Shown: positions 1 to 9,900 of the stretch, piece by piece
Numbering within the stretch: position 1 is the stretch's first letter
Layout: each line of letters begins with the position of its first letter
Source of the DNA: Chitinophagaceae bacterium
Lineage (GTDB): Bacteria > Bacteroidota > Bacteroidia > Chitinophagales > Chitinophagaceae
Length of the DNA: 64,000 nucleotides
Reading direction: 5' to 3'
NCBI GenBank assembly: GCA_023957155.1
Contig: JAMLHK010000006.1
Coordinates: 235,751 to 299,750 of the forward strand
Made by a program: the position numbers and the translations under genes
Notes under the pieces: model-generated
The model's database searches: none
The model's input: only the letters and a program-made list of their open reading frames with translations
What the model was told of the DNA's origin: nothing

Positions 1-339
1 ACCTGGCTGCGGCTTATAGGGCAAAATGTAAACCGTATTCCCTTTTTTGTAAGAAATAATAGAACCGGGCAGCTTCTCCTGCTCGTGGGGTTTCAAATCT
101 GCTTTGGCAAAATTGGAGTTGTTAAAGATGTAATTATCTTTAATGGAAAAGGTAACTGTTGATTTCAGATCGGAAAATGCGCCAGAAGTGCTATGCCTGG
201 CGCCTCGGCTCCGGTCATTCTCGCCAGATTTAATCCTGATCCCGCTTACGGCAAATACATACTGGGCAAGGGCAAACACAGCCACTATAATGAGGCTGTA
301 TTTAACGATTTGTACCGGTATGTTTTTGTCAGACTTCAT
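1..339 (-). CDS. Partial membrane-anchored hypothetical protein
   Basis: The minus strand is open from an ATG at 339 to the left edge, giving 113 codons with no stop, so the 3' end lies outside the window. Residues about 10-31 (KYSLIIVAVFALAQYVFAV) form one hydrophobic segment after a short charged N-terminus, which suggests a signal anchor or signal peptide. The rest is polar and serine/lysine rich, with no motif I recognise. It is divergent from the TPR gene at 487, so the roughly 150 bp AT-rich gap between them should hold both promoters. Function unknown. Confidence 0.6.
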   Translation of the reverse strand, partial: MKSDKNIPVQIVKYSLIIVAVFALAQYVFAVSGIRIKSGENDRSRGARHSTSGAFSDLKSTVTFSIKDNYIFNNSNFAKADLKPHEQEKLPGSIISYKKGNTVYILPYKPQPG

Positions 340-486
340 GTTATGACAAAGGTAATAATTAATATTTAGTATTTCCTATATCTTTTAGGATAAATTTTAC
401 AGGTTATTTAACGTTTATCCGGTAAAAAAGTTACAAAAATATTTTTGTGCTTAATAACGAGCTAACTTTCATTAATTTACACCGTA

Positions 487-1908
487 ATGCAGGATAATTC
501 TTATCGAAACAGCAGGGATGAGATGAGAGATTTGCTCAGGCAATTTGAAAATCTCCGTTCGGGACTCAGCCATGGCTTCCTGGAAGAGGAGGCTTTTGAA
601 AAGATCATAGATTACTTTGATGATAAAGATGAGATTTCCCGTGCGCTGGAAGCCGCAGAGCTGGCTGTTGGCCAGTTTCCCTATTCTGCTTCATTAATGG
701 TTAAAAAGGCAGATTTATTAATCGCCACCCGCAAGTATCACGAAGCCCTGGAAATTTTAGAAAAAGCTGAAATTTTAGACAGTTCCGATATTGATATCTA
801 TATTCTTAAAACCGATGCCTACTTAGCCTTAGATGAACATGAGAAAGCGGTAGGGCTTTTAGAGGAAGCCATTCGCCTGTTTGAAGGGGAAAACCGTATT
901 AACCTGTTGTTTGAGCTGGCGGATGTATATGATGATTACGAAGAATTTGATAAAGTGTTTGACTGCTTAGTGCATATATTACAGGCAGAGCCTGTGAATG
1001 AAGAAGCGCTTTATAAAATTTGTTTCTGGGCTGATTTTACCGGAAGAAGCGAAGAAAGTATCAGGCTGCACCAGCATATTATTGACGAGTATCCCTATAA
1101 TGAGCTGGCCTGGTTTAACCTTGGTGCGGCATACCAGGAGCTGAAATTATATGAAAAATCCATTGATGCGTATAAATATGCCCTGGTCATTAATGAGAAA
1201 TTTGATTATGCCTACCGGAATATAGCCGATGCATTTATCCGGTTAAGAAAATACCGGGATGCTATTGAATCGCTTGAGAAAGTAATAGAGCTGGCTCGGC
1301 CGGAAGATGTGATTTATGAAGCCATCGGGCATTGTTACGACAGGCTGAAGCAATATGCCCAGGCCAGGTTCTATTATAAGAAAGCATCGCATCTTAACAG
1401 TGATGACAGTAAGTTGTATTACAAGATCGCCTGTACGTATATTCATGAGCAGTCTTTTAATAAAGCCGTTCAATACTTAGAGTCGGCGATGCGGATACAC
1501 CGGATGCAGCCGGAGTATAACCTGGCAATGGGCGAATGTTTGCTGGAGTTAGGTAATATTAAAGATGCCATCATTCATTTTTCGCAGGTGGTAAAGGCCA
1601 GACCCCGGGGAATTGCGGGATGGGAAGCGCTGATCAGGTGCCTGTACCAGGAAGACTTCCTGGCGGAAGCTTTAGAGCAGATTGAAAATGCGCTGCAGAT
1701 TACGGGAAATAAACCCCTGTTCCTTTTTTACCAGAGTGCCGTGCTGTTTGCTATGAGAAAAAGCAAAGAGGCATTGCTGGCGTTGCAGACGGCTATGGAA
1801 AGAGCGCCGAGGCTGCTTAAAAAATTCATTGCGCTGAATCCTACCATACTTCAGAACCAACAGGTGGTTGACCTGATTGCCTATTACAAGCGCAAACGCT
1901 CTATCTGA
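487..1908 (+). CDS. Tetratricopeptide repeat protein
   Basis: This 473-residue protein consists almost entirely of helical 34-residue repeats with the TPR spacing of W/L-G-Y-A-F-A-P, for example around residues 205-240 (AWFNLGAAYQELKLYEKSI) and again at about 240-275, 275-310 and 345-380. There is no signal peptide or membrane segment, so it is probably a cytoplasmic scaffold for protein-protein contacts. The ATG at 487 follows an AT-rich leader with a TATTTTTG element at 440-447. It precedes the phosphosulfolactate synthase-like gene by 69 bp, but that gene appears to have its own promoter. TPR proteins of this size are common in Bacteroidota, and the partner cannot be told from sequence. 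Confidence 0.85.
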   Translation: MQDNSYRNSRDEMRDLLRQFENLRSGLSHGFLEEEAFEKIIDYFDDKDEISRALEAAELAVGQFPYSASLMVKKADLLIATRKYHEALEILEKAEILDSSDIDIYILKTDAYLALDEHEKAVGLLEEAIRLFEGENRINLLFELADVYDDYEEFDKVFDCLVHILQAEPVNEEALYKICFWADFTGRSEESIRLHQHIIDEYPYNELAWFNLGAAYQELKLYEKSIDAYKYALVINEKFDYAYRNIADAFIRLRKYRDAIESLEKVIELARPEDVIYEAIGHCYDRLKQYAQARFYYKKASHLNSDDSKLYYKIACTYIHEQSFNKAVQYLESAMRIHRMQPEYNLAMGECLLELGNIKDAIIHFSQVVKARPRGIAGWEALIRCLYQEDFLAEALEQIENALQITGNKPLFLFYQSAVLFAMRKSKEALLALQTAMERAPRLLKKFIALNPTILQNQQVVDLIAYYKRKRSI

Positions 1909-1942
1909 TATGGAAAACCTGTGGGGAAAACCGAATCTTCCT

Positions 1943-1950
1943 TATTTTTG
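1943..1950 (+). promoter_or_regulatory. Putative -7 element TATTTTTG
   Basis: This matches the Bacteroidota primary-sigma -7 consensus TAnnTTTG and lies 27 bp before the ATG of the phosphosulfolactate synthase-like gene. I saw no clear -33 TTTG partner, so only half of the promoter is supported. Confidence 0.4.
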
Positions 1951-1977
1951 CGTATTCTATAAAACATCCCGTCTTTC

Positions 1978-2751
1978 ATGAACTTCAATTTAAGTCAGAT
2001 ACCCGAACGCAAAAACAAACCCCGTATTTCAGGTATCACAATGGTAATGGATAAAGGCTTAAGTATCGGAGAAACAAAAGATTTTTTAAGTATTGCTCAT
2101 CCTTATGTTGATATTGTAAAGCTGGGTTTCGGAACTTCGGCGGTTACCCCGCAGCTTCGTGAAAAAATCCAGGTTTACCAGTCTTATGATCTGCCGGTAT
2201 ATTTCGGAGGTACGTTGTTCGAAGCATTCGTTATTCGTAACCAGTTCCAGGATTATATTAATGTGATACAGGAATACAATATTTCTCACGTGGAGGTGAG
2301 TGATGGATCTATTACCATTCCTCATGCCGAAAAATGCGGTTATATTGAGAAGCTTACTAAATATGGCGTGGTATTTAGTGAAGTGGGAAGTAAGGATGCG
2401 GAACATATTATTCCTCCCTATAAATGGATTGAGCTGATGAAAGCGGAGCTGAGCGCTGGCTCATCTTATGTTATTGCGGAAGCGCGGGAAGCCGGTAATG
2501 TGGGTATTTACCGGGGTACCGGTGAAGTGCGGGAAGGGCTGGTTCAGGAAATCCTTACCCAGATCCCGGAAGAGCGGATTTTGTGGGAAGCGCCTCAAAA
2601 AGCACAGCAACTGTATTTTCTTGAACTGCTGGGATGCAATGCCAACCTGGGTAATATTGCTCCCCGAGAGGTCATTTCATTAGAAGCTATGCGTATCGGG
2701 CTGCGGGGTGATACTTTTCACTTGTTTTTAAGTAAAGATGATATGGAATGA
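1978..2751 (+). CDS. Phosphosulfolactate synthase (ComA) family protein
   Basis: This 257-residue protein has the layout of the ComA/HSA32 TIM-barrel family. It has an N-terminal GITMVMDKGLSIGETKDFL segment, DIVKLGFGTSAV (about residues 41-52), PVYFGGTLFEAF, HVEVSDGSITIP, EVGSKD, a conserved glutamate in VIAEAREAGNVGIY, and ILWEAPQKAQQ. In methanogens ComA joins sulfite and phosphoenolpyruvate in coenzyme M synthesis, while plant homologues (HSA32) act in heat tolerance. In Bacteroidota the role is not settled. A link to sulfonate chemistry is possible but is inference only. Its 3' end overlaps aroE by 4 bp (ATGA), so the two genes are probably translationally coupled. No signal peptide, so it is likely cytoplasmic. 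Confidence 0.85.
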   Translation: MNFNLSQIPERKNKPRISGITMVMDKGLSIGETKDFLSIAHPYVDIVKLGFGTSAVTPQLREKIQVYQSYDLPVYFGGTLFEAFVIRNQFQDYINVIQEYNISHVEVSDGSITIPHAEKCGYIEKLTKYGVVFSEVGSKDAEHIIPPYKWIELMKAELSAGSSYVIAEAREAGNVGIYRGTGEVREGLVQEILTQIPEERILWEAPQKAQQLYFLELLGCNANLGNIAPREVISLEAMRIGLRGDTFHLFLSKDDME

Positions 2752-3476
2752 AATGGTACGGATTGATTGGTTACCCCCTCGGGCATTCTTTTTCAAAAAA
2801 ATATTTTACTCAAAAATTTGAGCGGGAACGACTTGATTGCCGGTTTGAGAATTTCCCGATAGAAAATATTGATCTTCTGCCGGAGGTATTGCAAAATAAT
2901 CCTTCGTTGCGGGGATTATGTGTAACCATACCCTATAAGCAAAGAGTCATTCCTTATCTTCATGAGGTATATCCTGAAGTTCAGGAGATCGGTGCATGTA
3001 ATTCGATACGGATAAGTAATGGCCGGCTCACGGGCTTTAATACCGATGTGATTGGGTTTAAGGAGTCATTAGCTGTGCAGTTGCGGCCTTATCATACAAA
3101 AGCTTTGATACTCGGTACCGGGGGAGCATCGCGGGCGGTTGAATATGTTTTGCGGCAGTTGGGTATATCCTTTCTGCTGGTGAGCCGGAACGCAAAAGCA
3201 GGTTGTATCAGTTATGACATGCTCAGTGAAGAGATGATCAAAAGTCATTTGTTGATTATTAATGCCTCTCCTGTAGGCACTTTCCCCAATGTAGATCAGT
3301 GCCCTGCAATTCCCTACGAGGGTATTGGAAACAGGCATTTTCTATTCGACCTGGTATACAATCCCGAAGAAACCCTGTTTCTGAAAAAGGGTGCAGCGCG
3401 TGGAGCTGCCGTTCAGAATGGATATGATATGCTGGTGGGGCAGGCGGAAGCCAGCTGGAAACTATGGAATAGGTAA
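2748..3476 (+). CDS. aroE: Shikimate dehydrogenase
   Basis: At 242 residues this is shorter than the roughly 270 usual for AroE, but all the landmarks are there. GYPLGHSFSKKYF (residues 8-20) matches the shikimate-binding GxPxxHSxSP region, and TIPYK (about 60-64) carries the catalytic lysine. NTDVIGF carries the conserved Asp. ILGTGGASRAV (about 111-121) is the NADP-binding turn, INASPVGTFP follows, and NGYDMLVGQAEASWKLW closes the C-terminus. It reduces 3-dehydroshikimate to shikimate for aromatic amino acids and chorismate. The start codon overlaps the stop of the upstream ComA-like gene, which decides the start and implies one transcript. Confidence 0.93.
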   Translation: MKWYGLIGYPLGHSFSKKYFTQKFERERLDCRFENFPIENIDLLPEVLQNNPSLRGLCVTIPYKQRVIPYLHEVYPEVQEIGACNSIRISNGRLTGFNTDVIGFKESLAVQLRPYHTKALILGTGGASRAVEYVLRQLGISFLLVSRNAKAGCISYDMLSEEMIKSHLLIINASPVGTFPNVDQCPAIPYEGIGNRHFLFDLVYNPEETLFLKKGAARGAAVQNGYDMLVGQAEASWKLWNR

Positions 3477-3511
3477 AAATCCTGTATTCAACGGTCTGCT
3501 GTTATTGGTGA

Positions 3512-3639
3512 AGATTGCGTACCTCTCCTGGCGGGACAAATGAATTGATCATATTGGAGAGGAACATAATCTTGCTGAGCAGCACTATGACGTGTTTGAA
3601 AAATTGTTGGGTTTCCTTCTTAACAATGTCAATATATAA
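3512..3639 (+). pseudogene. Remnant of a sulfatase C-terminus
   Basis: No intact ORF is present. The stretch encodes LRTSPGGTNELI (from 3512), then after a frameshift near 3546 it encodes IGEEHNLAEQHYDVFEKLL and ends at TAA 3637-3639. This is the pattern that closes family S1 sulfatases: a GGTNEL-type segment, then a 'd.gE.hNLAe..pe....L' tail. Nothing recognisable precedes it up to aroE at 3476. It lies upstream of a DUF1080 lipoprotein and a Gfo/Idh oxidoreductase, families that often travel with sulfatases in glycan-use clusters. That context supports the reading but does not prove it. Confidence 0.45.
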
Positions 3640-3745
3640 AAAATATGTTTTAAAGAAAAAAGTAGTATTATTGAAGCGTTAACTGCTATACCTTTTGATT
3701 CGTGCCGAAAAATAGAATTGAGCAAAATAAATTACCCCAATAAAA

Positions 3746-4558
3746 ATGAAGGTTAAAACTAAACTTGGTTATCTACAGCGTTGTTTTAAGCTCGCTGTCC
3801 TACTTTCGATCATTGCAGCCTGCAATAATCAATCCGACAAAGAAGAAACCACAACTGCCGAAACCAGGGAGGACAACTCCGAATGGACCTATCTTTTTGA
3901 TGGTACGAGCCTTGAGGGGTGGCGGGGATACAATATGGATTCCCTTCCCCCCGGCTGGACCATAAAAGACAGCACCCTGACTTTTGATACCCAACTCGGA
4001 CTGGAACAGAATTATACCGGTGGCAAGGACATTCTGTATGGAGCCGAAGAATTCGAAAACTTTGAACTGTATCTGGAATGGAAACTGCCCAAAGGGGGGA
4101 ACAGTGGTATTTTTTATCACGTAAAAGAAGGATACGATGGGCCTCCCGTTGTAGCTCCGGAATATCAATTGATTGATGATGAAAACTATGCCAGTATCCA
4201 TGATCTGACGGCTTACAATACCAGTTTGGGATACACAGACCATCCTGAAGAACTTAAACCTTTACAGCAAACAGGGGCCGACTACGCCATGCACCCGCCC
4301 GACCCGGGAAAAACTTTGTACCCGGTGGGAGAATGGAACAGTTCAAAAATCGTATTTACCCCGGAGAAAGTAGAACATTGGCTCAATGGTAAAATGATAT
4401 TATCTTTTGTTCCCTGGGACGATGCCTGGAACGAAAAGAAAAACTCTGACAAGTGGAAAAACAGCCCTGATTACGGAAAATTCAGGGAAGGCTATATTGC
4501 ATTACAGGATCATGCGAGTCCGATCTGGTTCAGAAACATAAAAATAAAAAAACGATAA
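3746..4558 (+). CDS. DUF1080 (3-keto-disaccharide hydrolase) lipoprotein
   Basis: This is a 270-residue protein. An N-terminal hydrophobic segment ends in a lipobox (LSIIAAC, Cys about residue 26), so it should be a lipoprotein. The mature part is a single DUF1080 concanavalin-like domain, with the opening FDGTSLEGWRGY, then WKLPKGGNSGIFYHV, PEYQLIDDENYA, GEWNSSKIVF, VEHWLNGKMIL and the closing GYIALQDHASPIWFRNIKI. Family members bind or cleave 3-keto-glycosides or other glycans. The gene is 10 bp from the Gfo/Idh/MocA oxidoreductase, and this pairing fits the 3-keto sugar route in which an oxidoreductase makes the keto sugar. The substrate is unknown. Confidence 0.9.
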   Translation: MKVKTKLGYLQRCFKLAVLLSIIAACNNQSDKEETTTAETREDNSEWTYLFDGTSLEGWRGYNMDSLPPGWTIKDSTLTFDTQLGLEQNYTGGKDILYGAEEFENFELYLEWKLPKGGNSGIFYHVKEGYDGPPVVAPEYQLIDDENYASIHDLTAYNTSLGYTDHPEELKPLQQTGADYAMHPPDPGKTLYPVGEWNSSKIVFTPEKVEHWLNGKMILSFVPWDDAWNEKKNSDKWKNSPDYGKFREGYIALQDHASPIWFRNIKIKKR

Positions 4559-4568
4559 GCTTCAGCTC

Positions 4569-5996
4569 ATGAACAAAAGAGAATTTATCAAAAACAGCGT
4601 TACGGGGGTTCTGGGAATGGTATTGGTGCCCTCCTTTTTAAAAGGGGCAGATCTAAAAGAAAAACTGAGAACGGCCCATATTGGTGTGGGCAACATGGGA
4701 ATGGCAGATCTGAAAGCCATTTCGTCCCACTCCGCGGTAGAAGTAGTTGCGCTCTGCGATGTGGATGCCATAAACCTTTCCGTGGCCCACAAAATGCATC
4801 CGGGAGCACGGATATTTTTTGATTACCGGAGCATGTTGGAGGAAATGGGCGATGGAATTGATGCTGTTATTGTTTCCACACCCGACCATACTCATGCACC
4901 GGCTTCCCTGATGGCCATGAATATGAATAAGCCTGTCTATTGCCAAAAGCCGTTGACGCACTATGTGTCTGAATCGAGGGAAATGAAAAGATTGGCTGCC
5001 GAAAAAGGACTGGTCACACAAATGGGTATCCAGGTACACTCTTTTTACGATTACAAATTAGCCACCTTGTTGATTCAATCCGGTATTATTGGGAAAGTGC
5101 ATACCGTACATGCCTGGTCGCCCAAAAATTGGGGATACGATGGTCCGTTGCCTGAGGGGGAAGACCCCATTCCGGAACAACTCGATTGGAATCTTTGGCT
5201 GGGCACATCAAAAAAGCGACCTTATAAAAAAGGCATGTATCATCCCGGTAACTGGAGAAAGCTTATGGATTATGGTTGTGGTACTCTGGGCGATATGGGG
5301 GTTCATATTTTCGACACCCCGTATAATGCATTGAAGCTGGACGTGCCCCGAACGATCACTACTGAGTGCAGACCATCCAACGGATTTGGTTTCCCGGAAC
5401 ACAACACCGTTACCTATGAGTTCCCGGGTACACCGTTCACAACCAATTCCTTAAAATGGATCTGGTACGATGGCAAGGGGGCTCCCGCTATGTCCGCAGA
5501 TCTGATGTTACCCGGTATGGAAATGAAAAAGGATAAAAAGGGTCAGAAAGATGCAAGTGTTAAGGATAAAATTTCATTAGATGCAGGAATAGCGGGCGAA
5601 AATGAATTGCCGGAGCAGGGAGCTATGTTTGTCGGGGAAAAAGGCAGATTATTGTTACCCCACTTTATGCAGCTTCCAAAGAAAATTGTGAATGGCAGGT
5701 ACGTGGACATTTCCAAAGAAATCGCTAAGGTTTCAAAAGAGCATAACCTGGGTGAGCCCATCCGGAATTATGACCGTGAGGGACCTAAGCATTACCATCA
5801 GTTTGTGGATGCCTGTTTGGGCAAGGGCACCACTACGGCGCCCTTTGACTATGCTGCGCGACTGACAGAAACCATTTTGCTGGGAACCATCGCTGGACGC
5901 TTCCCCGGCGAAACTTTGCACTGGGATGCAGAAACCGCAAAATTTAAGGAAGAGAAAGCAAACCAATATTTAGCTGGAGACTACCGGGAGTTTTGA
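4569..5996 (+). CDS. Gfo/Idh/MocA family oxidoreductase (secreted type)
   Basis: This is a 475-residue NAD(P)-dependent sugar oxidoreductase. The N-terminus MNKREFIKNSVTGVLGMVLV resembles a Tat signal but carries KR instead of the twin RR, so the export route is uncertain. The Rossmann turn is GVGNMG (residues 39-44). VSTPDHTHA and CQKPLTH (about 125-131) sit where most family members have EKP. The later part has WHPGNWR-like and GDMGVHIFDTP motifs (YHPGNWRKLMDYGCGTLGDM region) typical of the large Bacteroidota subgroup with a second catalytic domain. It is co-directional and 10 bp downstream of the DUF1080 lipoprotein, so the two are probably one operon acting on the same sugar. Confidence 0.9.
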   Translation: MNKREFIKNSVTGVLGMVLVPSFLKGADLKEKLRTAHIGVGNMGMADLKAISSHSAVEVVALCDVDAINLSVAHKMHPGARIFFDYRSMLEEMGDGIDAVIVSTPDHTHAPASLMAMNMNKPVYCQKPLTHYVSESREMKRLAAEKGLVTQMGIQVHSFYDYKLATLLIQSGIIGKVHTVHAWSPKNWGYDGPLPEGEDPIPEQLDWNLWLGTSKKRPYKKGMYHPGNWRKLMDYGCGTLGDMGVHIFDTPYNALKLDVPRTITTECRPSNGFGFPEHNTVTYEFPGTPFTTNSLKWIWYDGKGAPAMSADLMLPGMEMKKDKKGQKDASVKDKISLDAGIAGENELPEQGAMFVGEKGRLLLPHFMQLPKKIVNGRYVDISKEIAKVSKEHNLGEPIRNYDREGPKHYHQFVDACLGKGTTTAPFDYAARLTETILLGTIAGRFPGETLHWDAETAKFKEEKANQYLAGDYREF

Positions 5997-6048
5997 TGAA
6001 AAGCAGTTGTGCTGCGAATCACTCCCCAAATTCATAAAGGGCATTGTT

Positions 6049-6267
6049 ATGAGTTCCGCATTTGTAAGGGAAAGCGATGAGCAATGGTTGCACGATGTGG
6101 CGCCGGGGCTGCCGGCCCTGCTGGTATACCTCACCAGGGAAAACAATGGGGTGCGTATATATGAAAAAAGAAATTACGTAAGTGAAAAAACCGGACGCCC
6201 GGTATATGAAATGAGCAACGGTTTGAGCTACAGCAAAGATGATAAAGGGCAATGGTATGTTGTGTAG
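6049..6267 (+). CDS. Small conserved hypothetical protein
   Basis: This 72-residue protein starts at the ATG at 6049, which is preceded by AAAGGG at 6036-6041. An upstream in-frame start at 6007 has nothing to recommend it. The sequence is soluble, with GLPALLVYLTRENNGVRIYE followed by an amphipathic stretch and a tail ending GQWYVV. There is no signal peptide or known motif. It lies 52 bp after the Gfo/Idh oxidoreductase on the same strand and may be its last operon member. The composition and fairly ordered secondary structure make a real gene likely, but no function can be given. Confidence 0.55.
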   Translation: MSSAFVRESDEQWLHDVAPGLPALLVYLTRENNGVRIYEKRNYVSEKTGRPVYEMSNGLSYSKDDKGQWYVV

Positions 6268-6544
6268 ACGTTGACTGTGAGCTTTGGTGTAGAAGGTATA
6301 GGGTTGTGCATTCTCGGCAAAATAGTGACGATCCAAAAGCTCCCCGAAGGCAGAACACAATCATGTATTCCCTCAACGGGCTGATACAACACACTAAAAT
6401 AAGATTGGCGTATAAATAAAAAACCACTACAAAATCGTAGTTGCTTCTTCTATGCTATTCTTTTTATACAACAAGTGACACATAATCTCTGATACTGTAA
6501 CACATTATCTTATCTATTATGCTACAAGATCAGCACTAAGGGAT

Positions 6545-6784
6545 CTATTTCAATAATTCATTAATTAGAAAGTCAATATTGCGAGTAGTAAACTCATTAG
6601 AACCATACGACTCAAAAATTTTATGTCCTTCGGGTGATATTGTAGGTGGTTCAATAGCCTACCGGTTGTGGGGTAAAGCTACTGTTTGCCGGGTTATCCA
6701 GGTTCTATACTATCCGCTGAAAACCGGGCAAGACAAAAAGATCATTATTCCTGTTTTTGGAAAAATAAATCCTTCTGAGTACAT
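6545..6784 (-). pseudogene. Decayed ORF with two in-frame amber codons
   Basis: The 6268-6967 gap has no intact gene. On the minus strand an 80-codon frame runs from an ATG at 6784 to a TAG at 6545 and reads as ordinary protein apart from two internal TAG codons. It includes the stretches MYSEGFIFPKTGIMIFL, ISPEGHKIFESYGSNEF and a closing NIDFLINELLK. I do not recognise the family. Decay of a small gene, or the 3' part of a larger one, is the simplest reading. A plus-strand ORF at 6579-6788 lies across the same stretch and looks like its shadow. The rest of the gap is AT-rich, with no other feature that I can support. Confidence 0.3.
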
Positions 6785-6967
6785 TTGACGCGGGTATTAC
6801 ACTGTTAATACTACCTCGTATTTATCTACTAGAATATCTTGCAGTAATAAAAAGAGTACTTTCCGGCTAAACTAAATCCTATCATAAACCGCCTTTTGAT
6901 TATTTTTTTGAGTAGCTTATAAGAACCGAAAGAGATTTTGTAATGCACCTTGAATCCTACGGTATTT

Positions 6968-9900
6968 ATGAACCGATTTATTACAATAACCCACTATTTG
7001 CGTTTAAGTAGCATAGTTGCTTTATTCTTCTTAGCCGTCGGCCCATTTACCACCTATGGCCAGGTAAAAAAAATGTATGTTGATAGCCTAGATGAGGAAA
7101 GAATATTAAAGATTAGCTTTTTTTCCCCCGCTGAGGGTTATGTTGCATTTGATAAATGGATAGGATTCACTCAGGATAGTGGGAGAACATTTGTTAGAAA
7201 ATATGTCACTATCAGCAATGTTGACTTCAATAACTATCTGGTAAATCTCACATTTGGTTTTATACTCGAGGGAGTAAAAGCCTTTGATGCGGACAATATT
7301 ATTGTTTACGGGCACTATGGATTTGGACCTTCTATTTTATATTCCACCAACGGCGGCGATACCTATAAACTTATATTCCATACAGGGTTTAATCCTCAAA
7401 GGTATTATTCATCAGTAACCGATATGGTGTTCCCGAAAAATGGAAATGTTGGATATGCAGTAGATCTCGATCGAATATTAAAGACTGTTGACCGGGGAAA
7501 AACTTGGAGCGTTATAAAATCCGGAGTAGATGAGTTTAACAGGCTTATTTACGTAGATGCCGATAATATTTTTGCGTTTAATACCGAATACAACAAAAAT
7601 AAATTATTAAATACAGGTGATGGCGGTAAAACCTGGCAGGAAGTGCCCACTCCAGCCGGGCGGCTTTATTACGCATCCTTTATTACCCCTTCCAAAGGAT
7701 GGATCAGCATAGAAAATAATGATAAGAGAAGCATTTATTATACTCCTGATGGAGGTGCTACCTGGTCATTGAAGAACAATCCTGACATAAATCCATTTAT
7801 CGGTATCAATATAAAATTTGTGAATGATAGTGTGGGTTTCGGACTAAACAAAACAGGATCTATATTTAAAACAACCGATGGCGGCAGCTTTTGGGAGAAA
7901 CTTTCGGGTGATGAAGGTTATTTAGCTGCTGCATATAGTCTGGACGAGCTTTCGTTGTGGGATGAAAAACAACTATGGGCAGGAGGGTGGCATGGTGCTT
8001 TGATGCTGAGCACCAATGGCGGGGGAACGCCTGTTCCGGCAGCTAACTTCATAACAGATACTACTGGCAGCTATGCAACAGGCAAGGTTAATCTTGTTAA
8101 TTATTCCAAGCAAGGTTACACGTATCAATGGTATCTCAATAGCACGTTGATCAGCGAGGCATTTCACGCATCATACCAACATGATGTTAACCGGACTTCT
8201 GACACTATTGCGTTGGTTGTGTCTAACGGTATGGCAGATGATACGCTTATACGGATTCAAAACTTTGTGGTTCCCGGTGTTCCGTCCCTTACTTCTTTTT
8301 CTCCTTCGGCAGGAGGCTCCGGAACGGTAGTCAGGATCAGGGGGAGTAATCTGGAAAAGACTGTTTCGGTTAGTTTCGGTAATGTTCCGGCAGCATCTTT
8401 TACTATTCTCTCTTCATCGGAAATAGAGGCCGTAGTAGGAGAAGGAGCAACGGGCAGCATAGTTGTAAAGGATATTTATCACACAGCTACTATCGGGAAA
8501 TTCACATATACTAATCTTAATGCATCGCCAGCTCCCATTATCAACAGCATATCTCCTACCGTGGGGCCCGCCGGCACACCGGTAACTATAACAGGAACAA
8601 GCTTCAACCCGACCCCCGGAAATAATATTGTATATTTTGGGGCAGTTAGAGCAAAAGTTACTGCCGCCTCTTCCACCCAGATAACCTGTATCGTTCCGGC
8701 AGGTACGAGCTTTGCACCAATTACTCTGCTTAATACCGGCACTCATCTGAGTGGTGCATCTACAACTCCGTTTCTTCTTACTTTTCCGAAGGGAGGTAAC
8801 TTCACATTGAATTCCTTTACGCAAAAGATGACTTTTCAGCCCGAAAACGGTGCATTCAGTTTTTCTGACGTGTCGGCAGTTGATGTAGACATTGACGGCA
8901 AACCGGATATCATTTCGAATCAGAATCTTTCTAAAAACAGCATCGTAGCTTACAGAAACACTTCAACACCGGGCAACTTTTCCTTTGAAGAAAAAAAGGT
9001 AATTACAAATACTTATGCTTCACGATTCACCTTTAATGATATAGATGGTGATGGTAAGCAGGATTTAATAGTAGCAGGCAATACAAGCTATGTGATTTTT
9101 TCAAGAAATAACAGTTCACCAGGTAATGTAGTGTTTGATCCTGCAATCAGCCTTCCGCTTGCTACAGATAATCGTTCCAATACTACTCTTGCTGTAGGAG
9201 ATATTGACGGTGATGGGCGACCGGACATCATTACCGGTGACTTCAGCGGACCGAGTATCTCTGTTATACGAAATACGAGCACTCCCGGAATTCCATCCTT
9301 TGCGGCTGCAGAACGTTTCGACGTTTCCGGATCATCAGGTTTTATTGCGATCGGTGATTTAAATGGCGACAATAAAAAAGAAATTATTATTTGCAAAACC
9401 GAAAATATAAATGGAATCATTTTTTCCTACCTTGAAAATACTTCGACACCCGGTAAAGTTACTTTTGGTAAGCTTACAGACATTGTGGCACCTGAAGTTA
9501 GCAGGGGGGAAATTAATATTCTTGACTTTGACAACGATAATCAGTTGGATGTTATTATGGGTACTGTTGTTTTCAGAAATACAACGGTAAACGGCGTGAT
9601 ATCGTTTGCTCCGCCTGTAAATTTAGGAGGCTCAAAAACAGGTGTAATAGCAGCTAATCTTAATGGAGATGATAAGCCCGATCTCATTTCTACAGGCGTT
9701 TTAATCAGAAATATGTCTACCCCCGGCAAAATAGCTGCTGACCCCGGAGTACAGGTATTGTCTTCACGGGAGGCAACGAGTGCTGTAGATTTTGATCTGG
9801 ATGGCCGTACTGATATTGTAAATTCAGGGTCACATGCTATCACAGTATACGGGAACAATTTCCCTTCTGAACTACCTAAAACAGTCTGCGAAGGATGGAC

